DNA of 43,859 bases from a virus: the IMG/VR virus record IMGVR_UViG_3300042898_000581, positions 1 to 43,859 of that record; one strand, written 5' to 3'. Both the position numbers and the translations under genes were made by a program. The notes beneath the pieces were generated by a model. It was not told the origin of the DNA and searched no databases. It saw only the letters and a program-made list of their open reading frames with translations. Every line of letters starts with the position of its first letter. Position 1 is the first letter of the stretch. Shown here piece by piece: positions 17,240-25,363 of the stretch.

Positions 17240-17667
17240 TTTGTTAAATTGTCCAACATCTTATATTTTTCCCAGGCTTCTACTACTGCAGGGGTTGAGT
17301 TATCGTTAGTAGGAACCACTTGCATCCACAATCCTTGACCTAATTTAGCTGGATGATTATACAGGTAACTATGTCCAGCTCTGCGACCTTCATCATCAAA
17401 TACTCTAGGTTGATGTATCCTACCCGAGAAATATAATCTAGTAGCTAATGCCTTTACATCAGTCAGGTCATACTCGCCTAAGGTACCCAGATTTGAACGG
17501 CGTTGATATGGATTACCTTCTGCGTAGTATTGTTCTACTACTTGCATAAAGGTATCGTAATCAGGACACAATGTACGTGTTACAATGAACATAACATCAT
17601 CCTCGGACACTTCGTTATGCATAATACTAACTAGACAACCACCAAGACTAGTACCAATATACATCAT
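17236..17667 (-). CDS. Hypothetical phage protein
   Basis: A 143-residue protein beginning MMYIGTSLGGCLVSIMHNEV, with conserved-looking EGNPYQRRSNLGTLGEYDL and ARLYFSGRIHQPRVFDDEG segments. I know no function. It overlaps both neighbours by 4 bases (ATGA type), which supports it being a real gene in a polycistronic mRNA. Confidence 0.72.
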   Translation of the reverse strand: MMYIGTSLGGCLVSIMHNEVSEDDVMFIVTRTLCPDYDTFMQVVEQYYAEGNPYQRRSNLGTLGEYDLTDVKALATRLYFSGRIHQPRVFDDEGRRAGHSYLYNHPAKLGQGLWMQVVPTNDNSTPAVVEAWEKYKMLDNLTK

Positions 17668-18038
17668 ACAATCATCTTCCTATCTTGCTTAACGTAATCA
17701 CTATATACTTTTTTACCATTAGTTCTAATCCATTCTACGATAGGCTGTGGATTATCATTAAATGCTTCCTTAAGTTCATCATACTCAACAGTACTATTGA
17801 ATTCATAAATCTCATATGCACGTTGACTATTTGCACTCGCACGAAGGATCATCATTTGTAATGGTATACCCAATGGTTGGCTGGGTATACGTTGGTCTTT
17901 AAGAATAGCAATAATTTTCTGTTGTTCCCATTCATTGTATTTTTTCATGTGCAAGTCAACATCATGTAGACTTTCAAGACCTTGCATATCCCACATTGCT
18001 AGATAGTGCTTAGTTTTGTTCTTTTTTGAGTAGGACAT
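17664..18038 (-). CDS. Hypothetical protein, charged and helical
   Basis: A 124-residue protein beginning MSYSKKNKTKHYLAMWDMQG. No signal, membrane or catalytic motif is apparent. The start overlaps the upstream gene by 29 bases and the end overlaps the next by 4. Function unknown. Confidence 0.7.
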   Translation of the reverse strand: MSYSKKNKTKHYLAMWDMQGLESLHDVDLHMKKYNEWEQQKIIAILKDQRIPSQPLGIPLQMMILRASANSQRAYEIYEFNSTVEYDELKEAFNDNPQPIVEWIRTNGKKVYSDYVKQDRKMIV

Positions 18039-18267
18039 ATACCATCTCTGCTTTGTTAATTGCGTTTGCTAATGTAGGTTCTGTTTCTGCTAGTTTGAGA
18101 ATTTCTTTCCACTCATGCCATTTAGCAATACTTTTTCTTTCGGGATCTTCTCTAATTAAGGTGCGGTCAAGAGACCCACTTTTACGTGAATAGATCGTTT
18201 TGCCACCATCAGGGCTTTCGTAAATTAAATCCGGGCTTTTGTAAATTAATATTGAATCATTAGTCAT
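18010..18267 (-). CDS. Small phage protein with SPDGGKTIYSRK motif
   Basis: An 85-residue protein whose N-terminus contains a near-duplication (IYKSPDLIYESPDGGKTIY) and then charged helical sequence. I recall SPDGGKTVY-type segments in uncharacterised short proteins of T4-like phages. It overlaps the 38-codon membrane ORF upstream by 8 bases and the next gene by 29 bases. Function unknown. Confidence 0.7.
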   Translation of the reverse strand: MTNDSILIYKSPDLIYESPDGGKTIYSRKSGSLDRTLIREDPERKSIAKWHEWKEILKLAETEPTLANAINKAEMVYVLLKKEQN

Positions 18268-18376
18268 CGTGTTTTGATAAGGTATCTAATGCATAGGATA
18301 GTAGTCTAATAAAAATATACAAGACTACTCCTAGTACCAATACTATAAAGCCATAGCCAAGTATATCTAATATCAT
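18260..18376 (-). CDS. 38-residue single-pass membrane peptide
   Basis: A short ORF beginning MILDILGYGFIVLVLGVV with one hydrophobic helix (about residues 2-24) and a short charged tail ending SKHDD. Its ATG overlaps the stop of the VWA gene as ATGA (18373-18376) and its end overlaps the next gene's start by 8 bases, the same dense packing as certain genes here. The position suggests a membrane partner of the VWA/AAA pair, but that is inference. Confidence 0.6.
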   Translation of the reverse strand: MILDILGYGFIVLVLGVVLYIFIRLLSYALDTLSKHDD

Positions 18377-19659
18377 GTTGATGACGACTCATCATAAATT
18401 GCATACGTACCGAATGGGGGATTGGGATTCTTGTCACCATGAATGATCCATGTCGTATCACAATAATCAGCATCACCCCAACTACCAAAAGGATAGCCGT
18501 CAGTGAAACAAATCAATCGTTTAGGTACATTGCCAATGTCTTTCAAGTATTTAAAGATACAATCAAAGTCAGTGCCGCCGCCGCCCATTGGCTCATATTC
18601 TTCAATGAGGTCCATGTTCTCACTACTGAAGTCTTTCGGGTTATATGTCTCAGTATCAAAACAGAATACATGGACCTTGTAACCATCAAACGCATCCATC
18701 ATGCCACCCACTTCACCTAAGAATTGCTGTGCTTGTTTGTTACTGATACTACCTGACATGTCAATAGCAACAACAACATCAATTTCTTCACCGGGATTCA
18801 TGCCGGGCATAATAGCATCCATATGCCAACCTCTACGTGAGGGACGCATCCATGAATAATCTGTACGAATAGCACTTGTCAAATTCGTTTGAATCAGTTC
18901 ACGCCAGGGCATAACTGGGTTAGTTGCTTGCTTAATCAAACGTTCAACACCTAAAGGCAATGAACCTGCTTCAGCACTGCTTGCGGCATTGATAATAGCT
19001 TGCTTAACTTCCTGACGTACACGTTCACGTTCTTCAGGACTCATTGTTGGGCGTTTGCTTTTGCCTTCACTATCTCCGTTACCTTCACCATCATTCTCAC
19101 CTTCACCATCCATGTGATCGTCAATCATCTGGTCAAGTAAATCATCAATGGAGATTTTCTGAACATTCTTCATCAAATCATCATAGATTTCTTCTGCGGC
19201 TTTACCATCATACTTCTGCTCATACAAGCAAGGTACTGTTTTAATAAACTCACCCACTTTATGACGTTTCAAATCAGCATTAACAGCATAGTCATCAGCA
19301 ATATTCCAGATCTCAGGATCACGATTACCTCTACGACCCATGTGGTCATAGACAACGTGTAACACTTCATGCCCAACTAAGAATTCAACTTCTTTAGGCT
19401 TCAACATCATAATGAAACGACTATTGTAATAGAATTTCAAGCCATCAGTTGCCGCTGTACTACACCATAGATCAGCATTAATCAATTGCATACGAGTAGC
19501 AAGATTGCCGAAAAAGCTATGACGTAACAATAGACCAATACGTGCGGTAACTAATTTTTCACGTGCTTGATAGTCAATCTTACTATCTGTAGGTCCTACA
19601 AGATTCTCAAATTTCTTACTGCGACTACGTTTTTTACTGGGATTAATTACTTCACTCAT
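18373..19659 (-). CDS. VWA-like metallopeptidase-domain protein (DUF2201 type)
   Basis: A 428-residue protein with two parts. The N-terminal part has HEVLHVVYDH (HExxH at residues 97-101) and NIADDYAVN (119-127), the layout of DUF2201_N putative metallopeptidases. An acidic Gly/Asp/Glu-rich linker follows (about 180-200). The C-terminal part is a VWA-like domain with a MIDAS DMSGS (300-304) plus GGGGTDFD and CFTDG. The partner ATPase gene (MoxR type) lies upstream, separated by a 54-codon gene, and the pair resembles RavA/ViaA-type chaperone modules. It has its own sigma70-like promoter and an AAAGGA ribosome-binding site. Confidence 0.88.
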   Translation of the reverse strand: MSEVINPSKKRSRSKKFENLVGPTDSKIDYQAREKLVTARIGLLLRHSFFGNLATRMQLINADLWCSTAATDGLKFYYNSRFIMMLKPKEVEFLVGHEVLHVVYDHMGRRGNRDPEIWNIADDYAVNADLKRHKVGEFIKTVPCLYEQKYDGKAAEEIYDDLMKNVQKISIDDLLDQMIDDHMDGEGENDGEGNGDSEGKSKRPTMSPEERERVRQEVKQAIINAASSAEAGSLPLGVERLIKQATNPVMPWRELIQTNLTSAIRTDYSWMRPSRRGWHMDAIMPGMNPGEEIDVVVAIDMSGSISNKQAQQFLGEVGGMMDAFDGYKVHVFCFDTETYNPKDFSSENMDLIEEYEPMGGGGTDFDCIFKYLKDIGNVPKRLICFTDGYPFGSWGDADYCDTTWIIHGDKNPNPPFGTYAIYDESSST

Positions 19660-19685
19660 ATTGGTCCTTTGTTAGTTATGTATGT

Positions 19686-19714
19686 ATTGTAACACACTAG
19701 TGATTTACTGTCAA
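19686..19714 (-). promoter_or_regulatory. Sigma70 promoter for the VWA gene
   Basis: TTGACA (19709-19714), 17-bp spacer and TACAAT (19686-19691). The leader would be about 20 nt with an AAAGGA ribosome-binding site. The -35 box lies just past the 54-codon gene's stop. Confidence 0.75.
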
Positions 19715-19716
19715 AA

Positions 19717-19881
19717 TTACATTGATAGTTTGCGATAACCTTTATCAAAGTAAATCCTTGCATAAGGTTCCGCACCTTTAGTATACAGTTCCTCGGCTTC
19801 ACTTTTGTTCAATCCACGATCACGGGCACTTTGACCCATTGCGTAGAAATACTTCTTTCCAGTTAAAATCTTTGTTGCCAT
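19717..19881 (-). CDS. 54-residue basic protein between the AAA and VWA genes
   Basis: A short ORF beginning MATKILTGKKYFYAMGQSA and continuing through a charged segment to YRKLSM. It starts 1 base after the MoxR-type gene's stop, and its stop abuts the VWA promoter. The sequence looks coding, being free of low complexity with a plausible amphipathic helix. It resembles no family I know. Because it sits inside the ATPase/VWA pair it may be a linker or partner protein. Confidence 0.68.
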   Translation of the reverse strand: MATKILTGKKYFYAMGQSARDRGLNKSEAEELYTKGAEPYARIYFDKGYRKLSM

Positions 19882-19882
19882 A

Positions 19883-20983
19883 TTAATTACCTGCATCTAC
19901 AATGTACTTGCCGTATTTCTTATGGAAGTCATCAAAGTTCTTCAATTGTGAAGGTTCAATCGGTAACTTGTATGTCTTAAGAGCAATCTTAGCACCCATA
20001 ACAACTAGTTCAGTCTCAAAGTTTGCCATAATGTAACTGAAGAAATTATCAGCCATTGTGTGAAACTCTTTGCTAGAAACTTTCTTTGTTTCTAGTGCAT
20101 CACGCAATTCATAGCACATTGAAATAGTCAATGAGTACATTGCAGAAATTTCTTTAACTGCGAGGTCCTTAACTTTACCTGACAAAATGTCTGAGGGTTC
20201 TGGCATACGACCTGCTACTTTACGATGTGCCGCAAACTTAACAGCAAGACCTTCACCAACTGCACCTGAAATCAAATTGAACAATGTATCACTATCTGTG
20301 TCATCTTCATCATTCAACAAATCACTAACAAAACACCATGAACGAGGTGTAGCAAATGCACGTGAACTAGATTTAGCATCAAAATCGTACAAATCTTGTT
20401 TAGCGAATGATAGATAACCCACAACATCTTTGTGAATACCTTTGTTCACAGCCCAATTCTGCCATGATGTAAAATCGGCTCGCATTTCTAAGTGTAAGAA
20501 ACGATTAGCTAGGGGCATCGGCATTCTGAAAGTAACACCTTTGTCAGAGTCACGATTGCCTGCCGCAACAATCACAACGTTATCAGGAAGTACATACTTA
20601 CCAACTCTACGATTTAGAATAAGTTGATAGCCAGCCGCTTGTACTGCGGGACTTGCACTATTCATTTCATCTAAGAATAGAACAACAATCGGGTACTTGC
20701 TTGCTAGTTCTTCATCAGGCAAGTCAACAGGTGCCGCCCAGTCCATTTTATTAATATCACGATTGAAATACGGAATACCACGAATGTCTGTAGGTTCCAT
20801 TTGTGCCATACGCAAGTCAATCATAAAGCCACCTAGTTCATCTGTGACTTCAGAAACAACTTCTGATTTACCGATGCCGGGAGGGCCCCACAAGAAAAGC
20901 GGGCGTTTAGCTTTGAATGCTTTAAGCATTGCTTTGCGAGTTTGTACACTAGTGATAGTGAGATTGTCTGATACTGATGCCAT
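19883..20983 (-). CDS. MoxR-type AAA+ ATPase
   Basis: A 366-residue AAA+ ATPase of the MoxR/CbbQ/NirQ group. Walker A GPPGIGKS is at residues 33-40, Walker B VLFLDE at 101-106, sensor 1 in VAAGNRDSD near 139-146, and the ANRFLHLEMR segment contains an arginine-finger-like motif. MoxR ATPases act as chaperones that load metals or remodel VWA-domain partners, fitting the VWA-metallopeptidase gene that follows. The start has a clear CAGGAG site and sits downstream of two tandem sigma70 promoters. Its role in a phage is unproven; target remodelling of a host enzyme is one option. Confidence 0.92.
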   Translation of the reverse strand: MASVSDNLTITSVQTRKAMLKAFKAKRPLFLWGPPGIGKSEVVSEVTDELGGFMIDLRMAQMEPTDIRGIPYFNRDINKMDWAAPVDLPDEELASKYPIVVLFLDEMNSASPAVQAAGYQLILNRRVGKYVLPDNVVIVAAGNRDSDKGVTFRMPMPLANRFLHLEMRADFTSWQNWAVNKGIHKDVVGYLSFAKQDLYDFDAKSSSRAFATPRSWCFVSDLLNDEDDTDSDTLFNLISGAVGEGLAVKFAAHRKVAGRMPEPSDILSGKVKDLAVKEISAMYSLTISMCYELRDALETKKVSSKEFHTMADNFFSYIMANFETELVVMGAKIALKTYKLPIEPSQLKNFDDFHKKYGKYIVDAGN

Positions 20984-21016
20984 TAAGTGCTCCTGTTGAA
21001 AATTTAATATGTATGA

Positions 21017-21045
21017 AGTATAGTCTAAAACTGATTTATTGTCAA
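21017..21045 (-). promoter_or_regulatory. Proximal sigma70 promoter for the AAA gene
   Basis: TTGACA (21040-21045), exactly 17 bp, TATACT (21017-21022). A predicted leader of about 27 nt carries CAGGAG. Confidence 0.85.
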
Positions 21046-21117
21046 ATTTTGTGTTGTTGTTTATTTACAACAGATTGTGGATTGATAAAGAGATAGTTTT
21101 CTAGCTTCAATATGAGT

Positions 21118-21146
21118 ATTGTATCATTGATTGGATTTATTGTCAA
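21118..21146 (-). promoter_or_regulatory. Distal sigma70 promoter for the AAA gene
   Basis: TTGACA (21141-21146), 17-bp spacer, TACAAT (21118-21123). It overlaps the stop region of the 84-codon gene. The two AAA promoters share TTGACAATAAATC at the -35 end, suggesting local duplication. Confidence 0.75.
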
Positions 21147-21147
21147 A

Positions 21148-21402
21148 TTATTTCATTAGATTAGCCATTAGTAGTAGCTTTTCTAAGTGATTGATTGCTG
21201 TATTGATATCGGCAACCCTATCGTTTAACATTTCGTATTTGCCCGTTCTACGTAGATTGACTTCCAGTTTACTTAGTTCACTTACCATTTTGTCAATGTT
21301 TTTGTGCATACGATGTAAGTCTGGATTGTAGCCAATCCCATTCATTTGACTTGATAAGTTACTACTAACTTGATTCCAATCTAAAGCACGTTCTATTTTC
21401 AT
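21148..21402 (-). CDS. Small helical phage protein
   Basis: An 84-residue protein, helical and charged, with a likely coiled coil over residues 28-80 and ending EKLLLMANLMK. It starts MKIERALDWNQVSSNL. I recall similar short proteins in T4-like cyanophages but no function. The predicted transcript start of its promoter coincides with the A of the ATG, so the mRNA appears leaderless. Confidence 0.72.
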   Translation of the reverse strand: MKIERALDWNQVSSNLSSQMNGIGYNPDLHRMHKNIDKMVSELSKLEVNLRRTGKYEMLNDRVADINTAINHLEKLLLMANLMK

Positions 21403-21408
21403 ACGATG

Positions 21409-21437
21409 AGTATAACAGACTATGGAATTTATGTCAA
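21409..21437 (-). promoter_or_regulatory. Consensus sigma70 promoter with transcript start at the ATG
   Basis: TTGACA (21432-21437), 17-bp spacer, TATACT (21409-21414). Only 6 bases separate TATACT from the ATG at 21402, so the predicted start is the A of the start codon. The -35 box abuts the upstream terminator. Confidence 0.82.
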
Positions 21438-21438
21438 C

Positions 21439-21463
21439 AAAAAAGGCTCCTGAGAGCCTTTTT
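21439..21463 (-). terminator. Rho-independent terminator after the propeller gene
   Basis: Stem AGGCTC/GAGCCT with A-rich and U-rich flanks on both sides, ending transcription of the upstream adhesin gene; near-symmetric and probably bidirectional. It shares its stem with four other terminators in the window. Confidence 0.88.
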
Positions 21464-21487
21464 ATTTTAGTGTTGTTAATTTTATTG

Positions 21488-22411
21488 TTAACCGTAGGCT
21501 GCGGCTGCTAATCCGTATCTTGCAGTACCAACACCTGCAGTATCAGTAGCTACTACCCCGGTGTTTGATACTTTGTTGGTTAATGAATATGGAATATAAG
21601 GTCCCTCAACCAAACCATATCCAAATATAGCTTTATCATTGCCATAACCTGCGGCCGCCAAAAAACTTCTAACAGTACCAACACCTGTAGTATCAGTAGC
21701 TACTACCCCGGTGTTTGATACTAGGTTAGTTATTGATGTAAAAGCAGGATCCCGTCCATATCCAAATATAGCCTTATCAGTGCCATAAGTTGCGGCTGCA
21801 AGGGCTTGTCTAGCAGTACCAACTCCGGTAGTATCTGTAGACACCACCCCGGTGTTTGATACTAGATTGGTCATTGATCCCTGTGAGTTAATCACTTGCC
21901 CATATCCAAAAATAGCTTTATCAGTTCCATATCTTGTGGCTGCTAATGCAGTTCTAGTAGTACCAACACCTGTAGTATCATTAGCAACTACTCCGATATT
22001 TGATACTAGGTTAGTTATTGCTGTCTGACTAGAGCCAGCAAGTCCATATCCAAATATAGCTTTATCGCTACCGTAACCCGCGGCCGCCAATCCATATCTA
22101 GCAGTACCGACACCTGCAGTATCATTAGCAACTACTCCGGTATTTGATACCAAGTTAGTCAATGATTTATCTCCTCCGCTTCCAGTGCCATATCCAAATA
22201 TAGCCTTATCTGTACCATAACTCGCCGCTGATAATCCCCATCTAGCAGTGCCAACACCGGTAGTATCATTAGCAACTACTCCGGTATTTGACACTAGATT
22301 AGTCATTGATACTGTCTCTCCATATCCAAATATAGCTTTGTTTCCCGCCGGCGGAGGTGTTATTGCGAATCCGCCAGCAAATGTTACGCCCGAAAATGTC
22401 ATATCTGCCAT
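21488..22411 (-). CDS. Six-repeat propeller-like adhesin/tail fibre protein
   Basis: A 307-residue protein beginning with a short lead (MADMTFSGVTFAGG). It then has six near-identical units of about 46 residues, each with KAIFGYG, a variable loop of 6-12 residues, TNLVSNTGVVA, DTTGVGTAR and LAAAxYG. Six tandem beta-rich units fit a six-bladed beta-propeller, a shape used in phage receptor-binding tips, but this is inferred. The repeats differ in the loop between KAIFGYG and TNLVS, the likely ligand-facing or variable surface. A late-like promoter (CTAAATAC) and AAAGGA site precede it. Confidence 0.75.
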   Translation of the reverse strand: MADMTFSGVTFAGGFAITPPPAGNKAIFGYGETVSMTNLVSNTGVVANDTTGVGTARWGLSAASYGTDKAIFGYGTGSGGDKSLTNLVSNTGVVANDTAGVGTARYGLAAAGYGSDKAIFGYGLAGSSQTAITNLVSNIGVVANDTTGVGTTRTALAATRYGTDKAIFGYGQVINSQGSMTNLVSNTGVVSTDTTGVGTARQALAAATYGTDKAIFGYGRDPAFTSITNLVSNTGVVATDTTGVGTVRSFLAAAGYGNDKAIFGYGLVEGPYIPYSLTNKVSNTGVVATDTAGVGTARYGLAAAAYG

Positions 22412-22429
22412 AATATATTATCCTTTATA

Positions 22430-22437
22430 GTATTTAG
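22430..22437 (-). promoter_or_regulatory. Late-type promoter for the propeller gene
   Basis: CTAAATAC on the minus strand, two mismatches to TATAAATA, followed by AAAGGA and the ATG. Confidence 0.45.
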
Positions 22438-22455
22438 CAAAAAAGATTAGATAAA

Positions 22456-22478
22456 GAAAAAGGCTCCGAAGAGCCTTT
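22456..22478 (-). terminator. Rho-independent terminator after the second propeller gene
   Basis: Stem AAAGGCTC/GAGCCTTT with CGAA loop (UUCG on the minus strand) and A/U flanks. It ends the upstream FN3-propeller gene. Confidence 0.85.
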
Positions 22479-22495
22479 AATATGTATAATACCTT

Positions 22496-23689
22496 TTATG
22501 ATAGCGAATAGCCTGCTGCCGAAGGATTAAATCTAGTTTGACCGACAATTGTAGTATCAGTTGCAACAACCCCTGTGTTTGATACTAGATTAGAGTAATC
22601 ATATAAGGGATCTCCGTACGCAAATATAGCTTTATCATTACCATAACTTGCGGCTGCTAATTGTCCTCTACTAGTGCCCGCGCTAACAGTATCACTAGCA
22701 AAAACACCGGTATTTGATACTAGATTAGTATCTCTTCCTGGGCTACCAAATATTGCTTTATCACCGCCATAACCTGCAGCCCCTAAAACATATTTAGCAG
22801 AAACTGCTTCAGTAATATCATTAGCAACCACACCTGTGTTTGATACTTTGTTGGTTATTGATACTGTAGCAGACCCGTTATAACCAAATCCAAATATAGC
22901 TTTATCTAATCCATAACCTGCGGCCGCTAATCCGTATCTAGCAGTACCGACACCTGAAGTATCACCGGAAACCACACCTGTATTACTTACTAAGTTAGTT
23001 ACTGATGTTACTACAGGACCACCGTATCCAAAAATAGCTTTATCTGTACCATAGGCCGCAGCCGCTAGTAAAGTCCTACTAGTACCCACACCCGCAGTAT
23101 CGTTAGCAACAACACCAGTATTTGATACTAGATTGGTCAATGATACGTAACCAACTGAACTCTGTCCATATCCAAATATAGCTTTATCAGTACCATATCC
23201 TGCGGCTGCAAGGCCATCCCTAGCAGTACCTACACCTGTTGTATTACTTGCAATTACACCAGTATTACTTACTAGATTGGTTACTGAGAAACGACCAGAA
23301 TTGTTTGCACCATAGCCAATTATAGCCTTTTTAGTTCCGATTATAGGATTATTTGTTGTAACACTATTACTTGCCGCACTTGGACTACTTGTACCTACAT
23401 TATTAGTAGCAGTTACTGTAAATGTATAACTTGTACTACCAGTTAATCCAGTTACATTAATAGTACCACTACCTGCTTGATTTAATGTACCAGTGACATT
23501 ACCCGGACTACTTGTTGCCGTATAGCTTGTAATTGTTGCACCTCCATTGTTAACCGGAGCAGTAAATGTTACTGTTGCAGTTGTCTCACCTGTAGCTGTT
23601 GCCGTTCCGATAGTTGGTGCACCGGGTACTGTAGGTGGTGCTGTAAGATTCATTCCACCTGATAAAGTCATTCCACCTGTAAAATTCAT
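22496..23689 (-). CDS. FN3-domain six-repeat propeller-like adhesin
   Basis: A 397-residue protein. The start MNFTGGMTLSGGMNLT is shared with the next upstream adhesin. Residues about 21-115 form a fibronectin type III domain (PGAPTIGTATATGETTATV, GGATITSYTATSSPG, TSYTFTVTATN). The rest holds six KAIFGYG/TNLVSNTGVV units as in the 21488-22411 gene, although the fifth and sixth are degenerate. This suggests a fibre tip with a linker FN3 domain. It probably binds host surface, but the target is unknown. Confidence 0.78.
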   Translation of the reverse strand: MNFTGGMTLSGGMNLTAPPTVPGAPTIGTATATGETTATVTFTAPVNNGGATITSYTATSSPGNVTGTLNQAGSGTINVTGLTGSTSYTFTVTATNNVGTSSPSAASNSVTTNNPIIGTKKAIIGYGANNSGRFSVTNLVSNTGVIASNTTGVGTARDGLAAAGYGTDKAIFGYGQSSVGYVSLTNLVSNTGVVANDTAGVGTSRTLLAAAAYGTDKAIFGYGGPVVTSVTNLVSNTGVVSGDTSGVGTARYGLAAAGYGLDKAIFGFGYNGSATVSITNKVSNTGVVANDITEAVSAKYVLGAAGYGGDKAIFGSPGRDTNLVSNTGVFASDTVSAGTSRGQLAAASYGNDKAIFAYGDPLYDYSNLVSNTGVVATDTTIVGQTRFNPSAAGYSLS

Positions 23690-23690
23690 A
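23651..23690. repeat. 40-bp exact direct repeat, copy 1 (start of FN3 propeller gene)
   Basis: Identical to 25259-25298 over 40 bases. It covers the first 13 codons including the ATG, encoding MNFTGGMTLSGGM, so these genes share an N-terminal module at nucleotide level, pointing to recent duplication or gene conversion. Confidence 0.85.
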
Positions 23691-23706
23691 AAATATATCC
23701 TTTGTT

Positions 23707-23714
23707 GTATTTAA
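23707..23714 (-). promoter_or_regulatory. Late-type promoter for the FN3 propeller gene
   Basis: TTAAATAC on the minus strand, followed by AAAGGA before the ATG. Confidence 0.4.
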
Positions 23715-23740
23715 CAATATAGTAACAAAAATTTAGTATT

Positions 23741-25297
23741 TTATTGTCTACCGGTACCGGCCATTTGAACACGTGGTCCACTTAGTGGTCCTCGTATACT
23801 TGCAATACCAGTATCATTGGCATAGGTGATACGTTGAACAGTAGATAATCTATTAGTAGCTCCTGGACCCGGGGCATATGCTCCGCCGAACCACCCATAT
23901 GTACTATCTCCCGAAGTTGCGGAATCTGAAATTCCACTGTTAAAAGTTCCTCTATTAGTTGATGTTACTGTATCTGTTGCATATGTTATCCGAGTTATTG
24001 TACTAACCCTCCCGGAGCCAGGCATATACCCTCCACCAAACCATCCATAATTAAGGTTACCTATTGCCGCAAGACCCTCTGAATTTATAGTTAACGGGCC
24101 GCGAACGCTTGCAGTAGCGGTATCTGTTGCATATGTTATTCTATCCACTGTAGATAAATCTTGTCCGGTATCGCCATCTCTTCCGCCACCAAACCAACCA
24201 TCAGTGGTATTCCCAATTGCAGCCAATATTAATTTGGATTGGCTTAACGGCCCCCTGTAAGTAGCAGTAGCAGTATCAGTTGCATAGATTATTCGCTGTA
24301 CACTTGATCTATAACTGCCTGCACCATACCAACCATATGTAGTGTTATCAGAAACCGCTCCCATACCAAAGTTACCGGCGGCAATTAACGGTCCACGAAT
24401 ACTAGCAGTAGAAGTATCGGTTGAGTAATTAATGCGATCTACCGTAGTTCTATTACCTGCATTATTACCACCGGCTACCCATCCGTCATATCCTGTTCCA
24501 GCAGATGCTGCCTGATATCTATTTGAACTTAACGGGCCACGTACACTTGCCGTAGCCGTATCTGTTGCATATGTGATTCTGTCTACTGTTGAGTATATTA
24601 TAGTTCCTGTTCCCGGTGAAAAATAAGTTCCACCGGCAAACCAACCATACGATAATGCCGGAGCCGGTACTGAAGGATCAGTAGTAATACTATTACTTGC
24701 CGCACTTGCACTACCTGTACCTGCAATATTAGTAGCAGTAACGGTAAATGTATAACTTGTGTTTGCTGTTAACCCGGAAACAGTAATAGTACCAGATCCT
24801 GCTTGATTTAATGTACCTGTAACTCCACCGGGACTACTTGTGGCTGTATATGATGTAATTGTATCCCCACCATTACTAACAGGGGCAGTAAATGCTACAG
24901 TCGCTGTTGTCTGACCAGTTGCTGTTGCAGTTCCTACTGTAGGAGCTCCGGGTACCGACGGTACTATATCATTTGTAGCATTTGAATTTGCAGAAGAATT
25001 TCCGTAACTGTTAGTACCGGTTACTACACAACGTATTCTATAGTTAACGTCTGCTTGAACCAAAGTATACGTGCTACTATTTGCACCTAATATATTACTA
25101 TATGATCCTCCACCTCGTTGCCATTGATATGTATACGTTATTGTGGCAGTACCAGTCCATGTGCCATCAGTAGTTGATAGTGTTGAACCAAACGTCTCGG
25201 TTCCGCTAACTACCGGGGCCACAGTATTTACCGGTGCGGTTCCTGACACTACAATACTCATTCCACCTGATAAAGTCATTCCACCTGTAAAATTCAT
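23741..25297 (-). CDS. Ig-like plus FN3 plus six-repeat adhesin/tail fibre
   Basis: A 518-residue protein with ordered modules: N-terminal MNFTGGMTLSGGM, an Ig-like domain (about 20-115, with TYQWQRGGGSYSNI and STYTLVQADVNYRIRC), an FN3 domain (about 118-212), then six repeats of about 50 residues. Each has GWFGGG, a variable stretch, STVDRITYATDTATASVRGPLS. I recall GWFGGG/ITYATDTATASVRG repeats in fibres of environmental cyanophage-like viruses. This repeat family is different from the one in the two downstream genes although the number is again six. Probably a receptor-binding fibre. Confidence 0.8.
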   Translation of the reverse strand: MNFTGGMTLSGGMSIVVSGTAPVNTVAPVVSGTETFGSTLSTTDGTWTGTATITYTYQWQRGGGSYSNILGANSSTYTLVQADVNYRIRCVVTGTNSYGNSSANSNATNDIVPSVPGAPTVGTATATGQTTATVAFTAPVSNGGDTITSYTATSSPGGVTGTLNQAGSGTITVSGLTANTSYTFTVTATNIAGTGSASAASNSITTDPSVPAPALSYGWFAGGTYFSPGTGTIIYSTVDRITYATDTATASVRGPLSSNRYQAASAGTGYDGWVAGGNNAGNRTTVDRINYSTDTSTASIRGPLIAAGNFGMGAVSDNTTYGWYGAGSYRSSVQRIIYATDTATATYRGPLSQSKLILAAIGNTTDGWFGGGRDGDTGQDLSTVDRITYATDTATASVRGPLTINSEGLAAIGNLNYGWFGGGYMPGSGRVSTITRITYATDTVTSTNRGTFNSGISDSATSGDSTYGWFGGAYAPGPGATNRLSTVQRITYANDTGIASIRGPLSGPRVQMAGTGRQ

Positions 25298-25298
25298 A
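25259..25298. repeat. 40-bp exact direct repeat, copy 2 (start of Ig/FN3 gene)
   Basis: Second copy of the 23651-23690 sequence, at the start of the 518-residue adhesin gene. Perfect identity at DNA level. Confidence 0.85.
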
Positions 25299-25315
25299 AG
25301 ATATACCCTTTATCT

Positions 25316-25322
25316 TATTTAT
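25316..25322 (-). promoter_or_regulatory. T4-like late promoter for the Ig/FN3 adhesin
   Basis: GATAAATAAG on the minus strand, followed by AAAGGG and the ATG. Confidence 0.55.
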
Positions 25323-25363
25323 CAAATAACTATCAATGTTTTATGAATGGAATTAACAATATA

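Noticed and set aside
21488-25297. Tandem DNA repeats considered as CRISPR or a DGR variable region
   Set aside because: The repeats are in-frame protein units of about 140 bases without spacers; no cas genes or reverse transcriptase are present.
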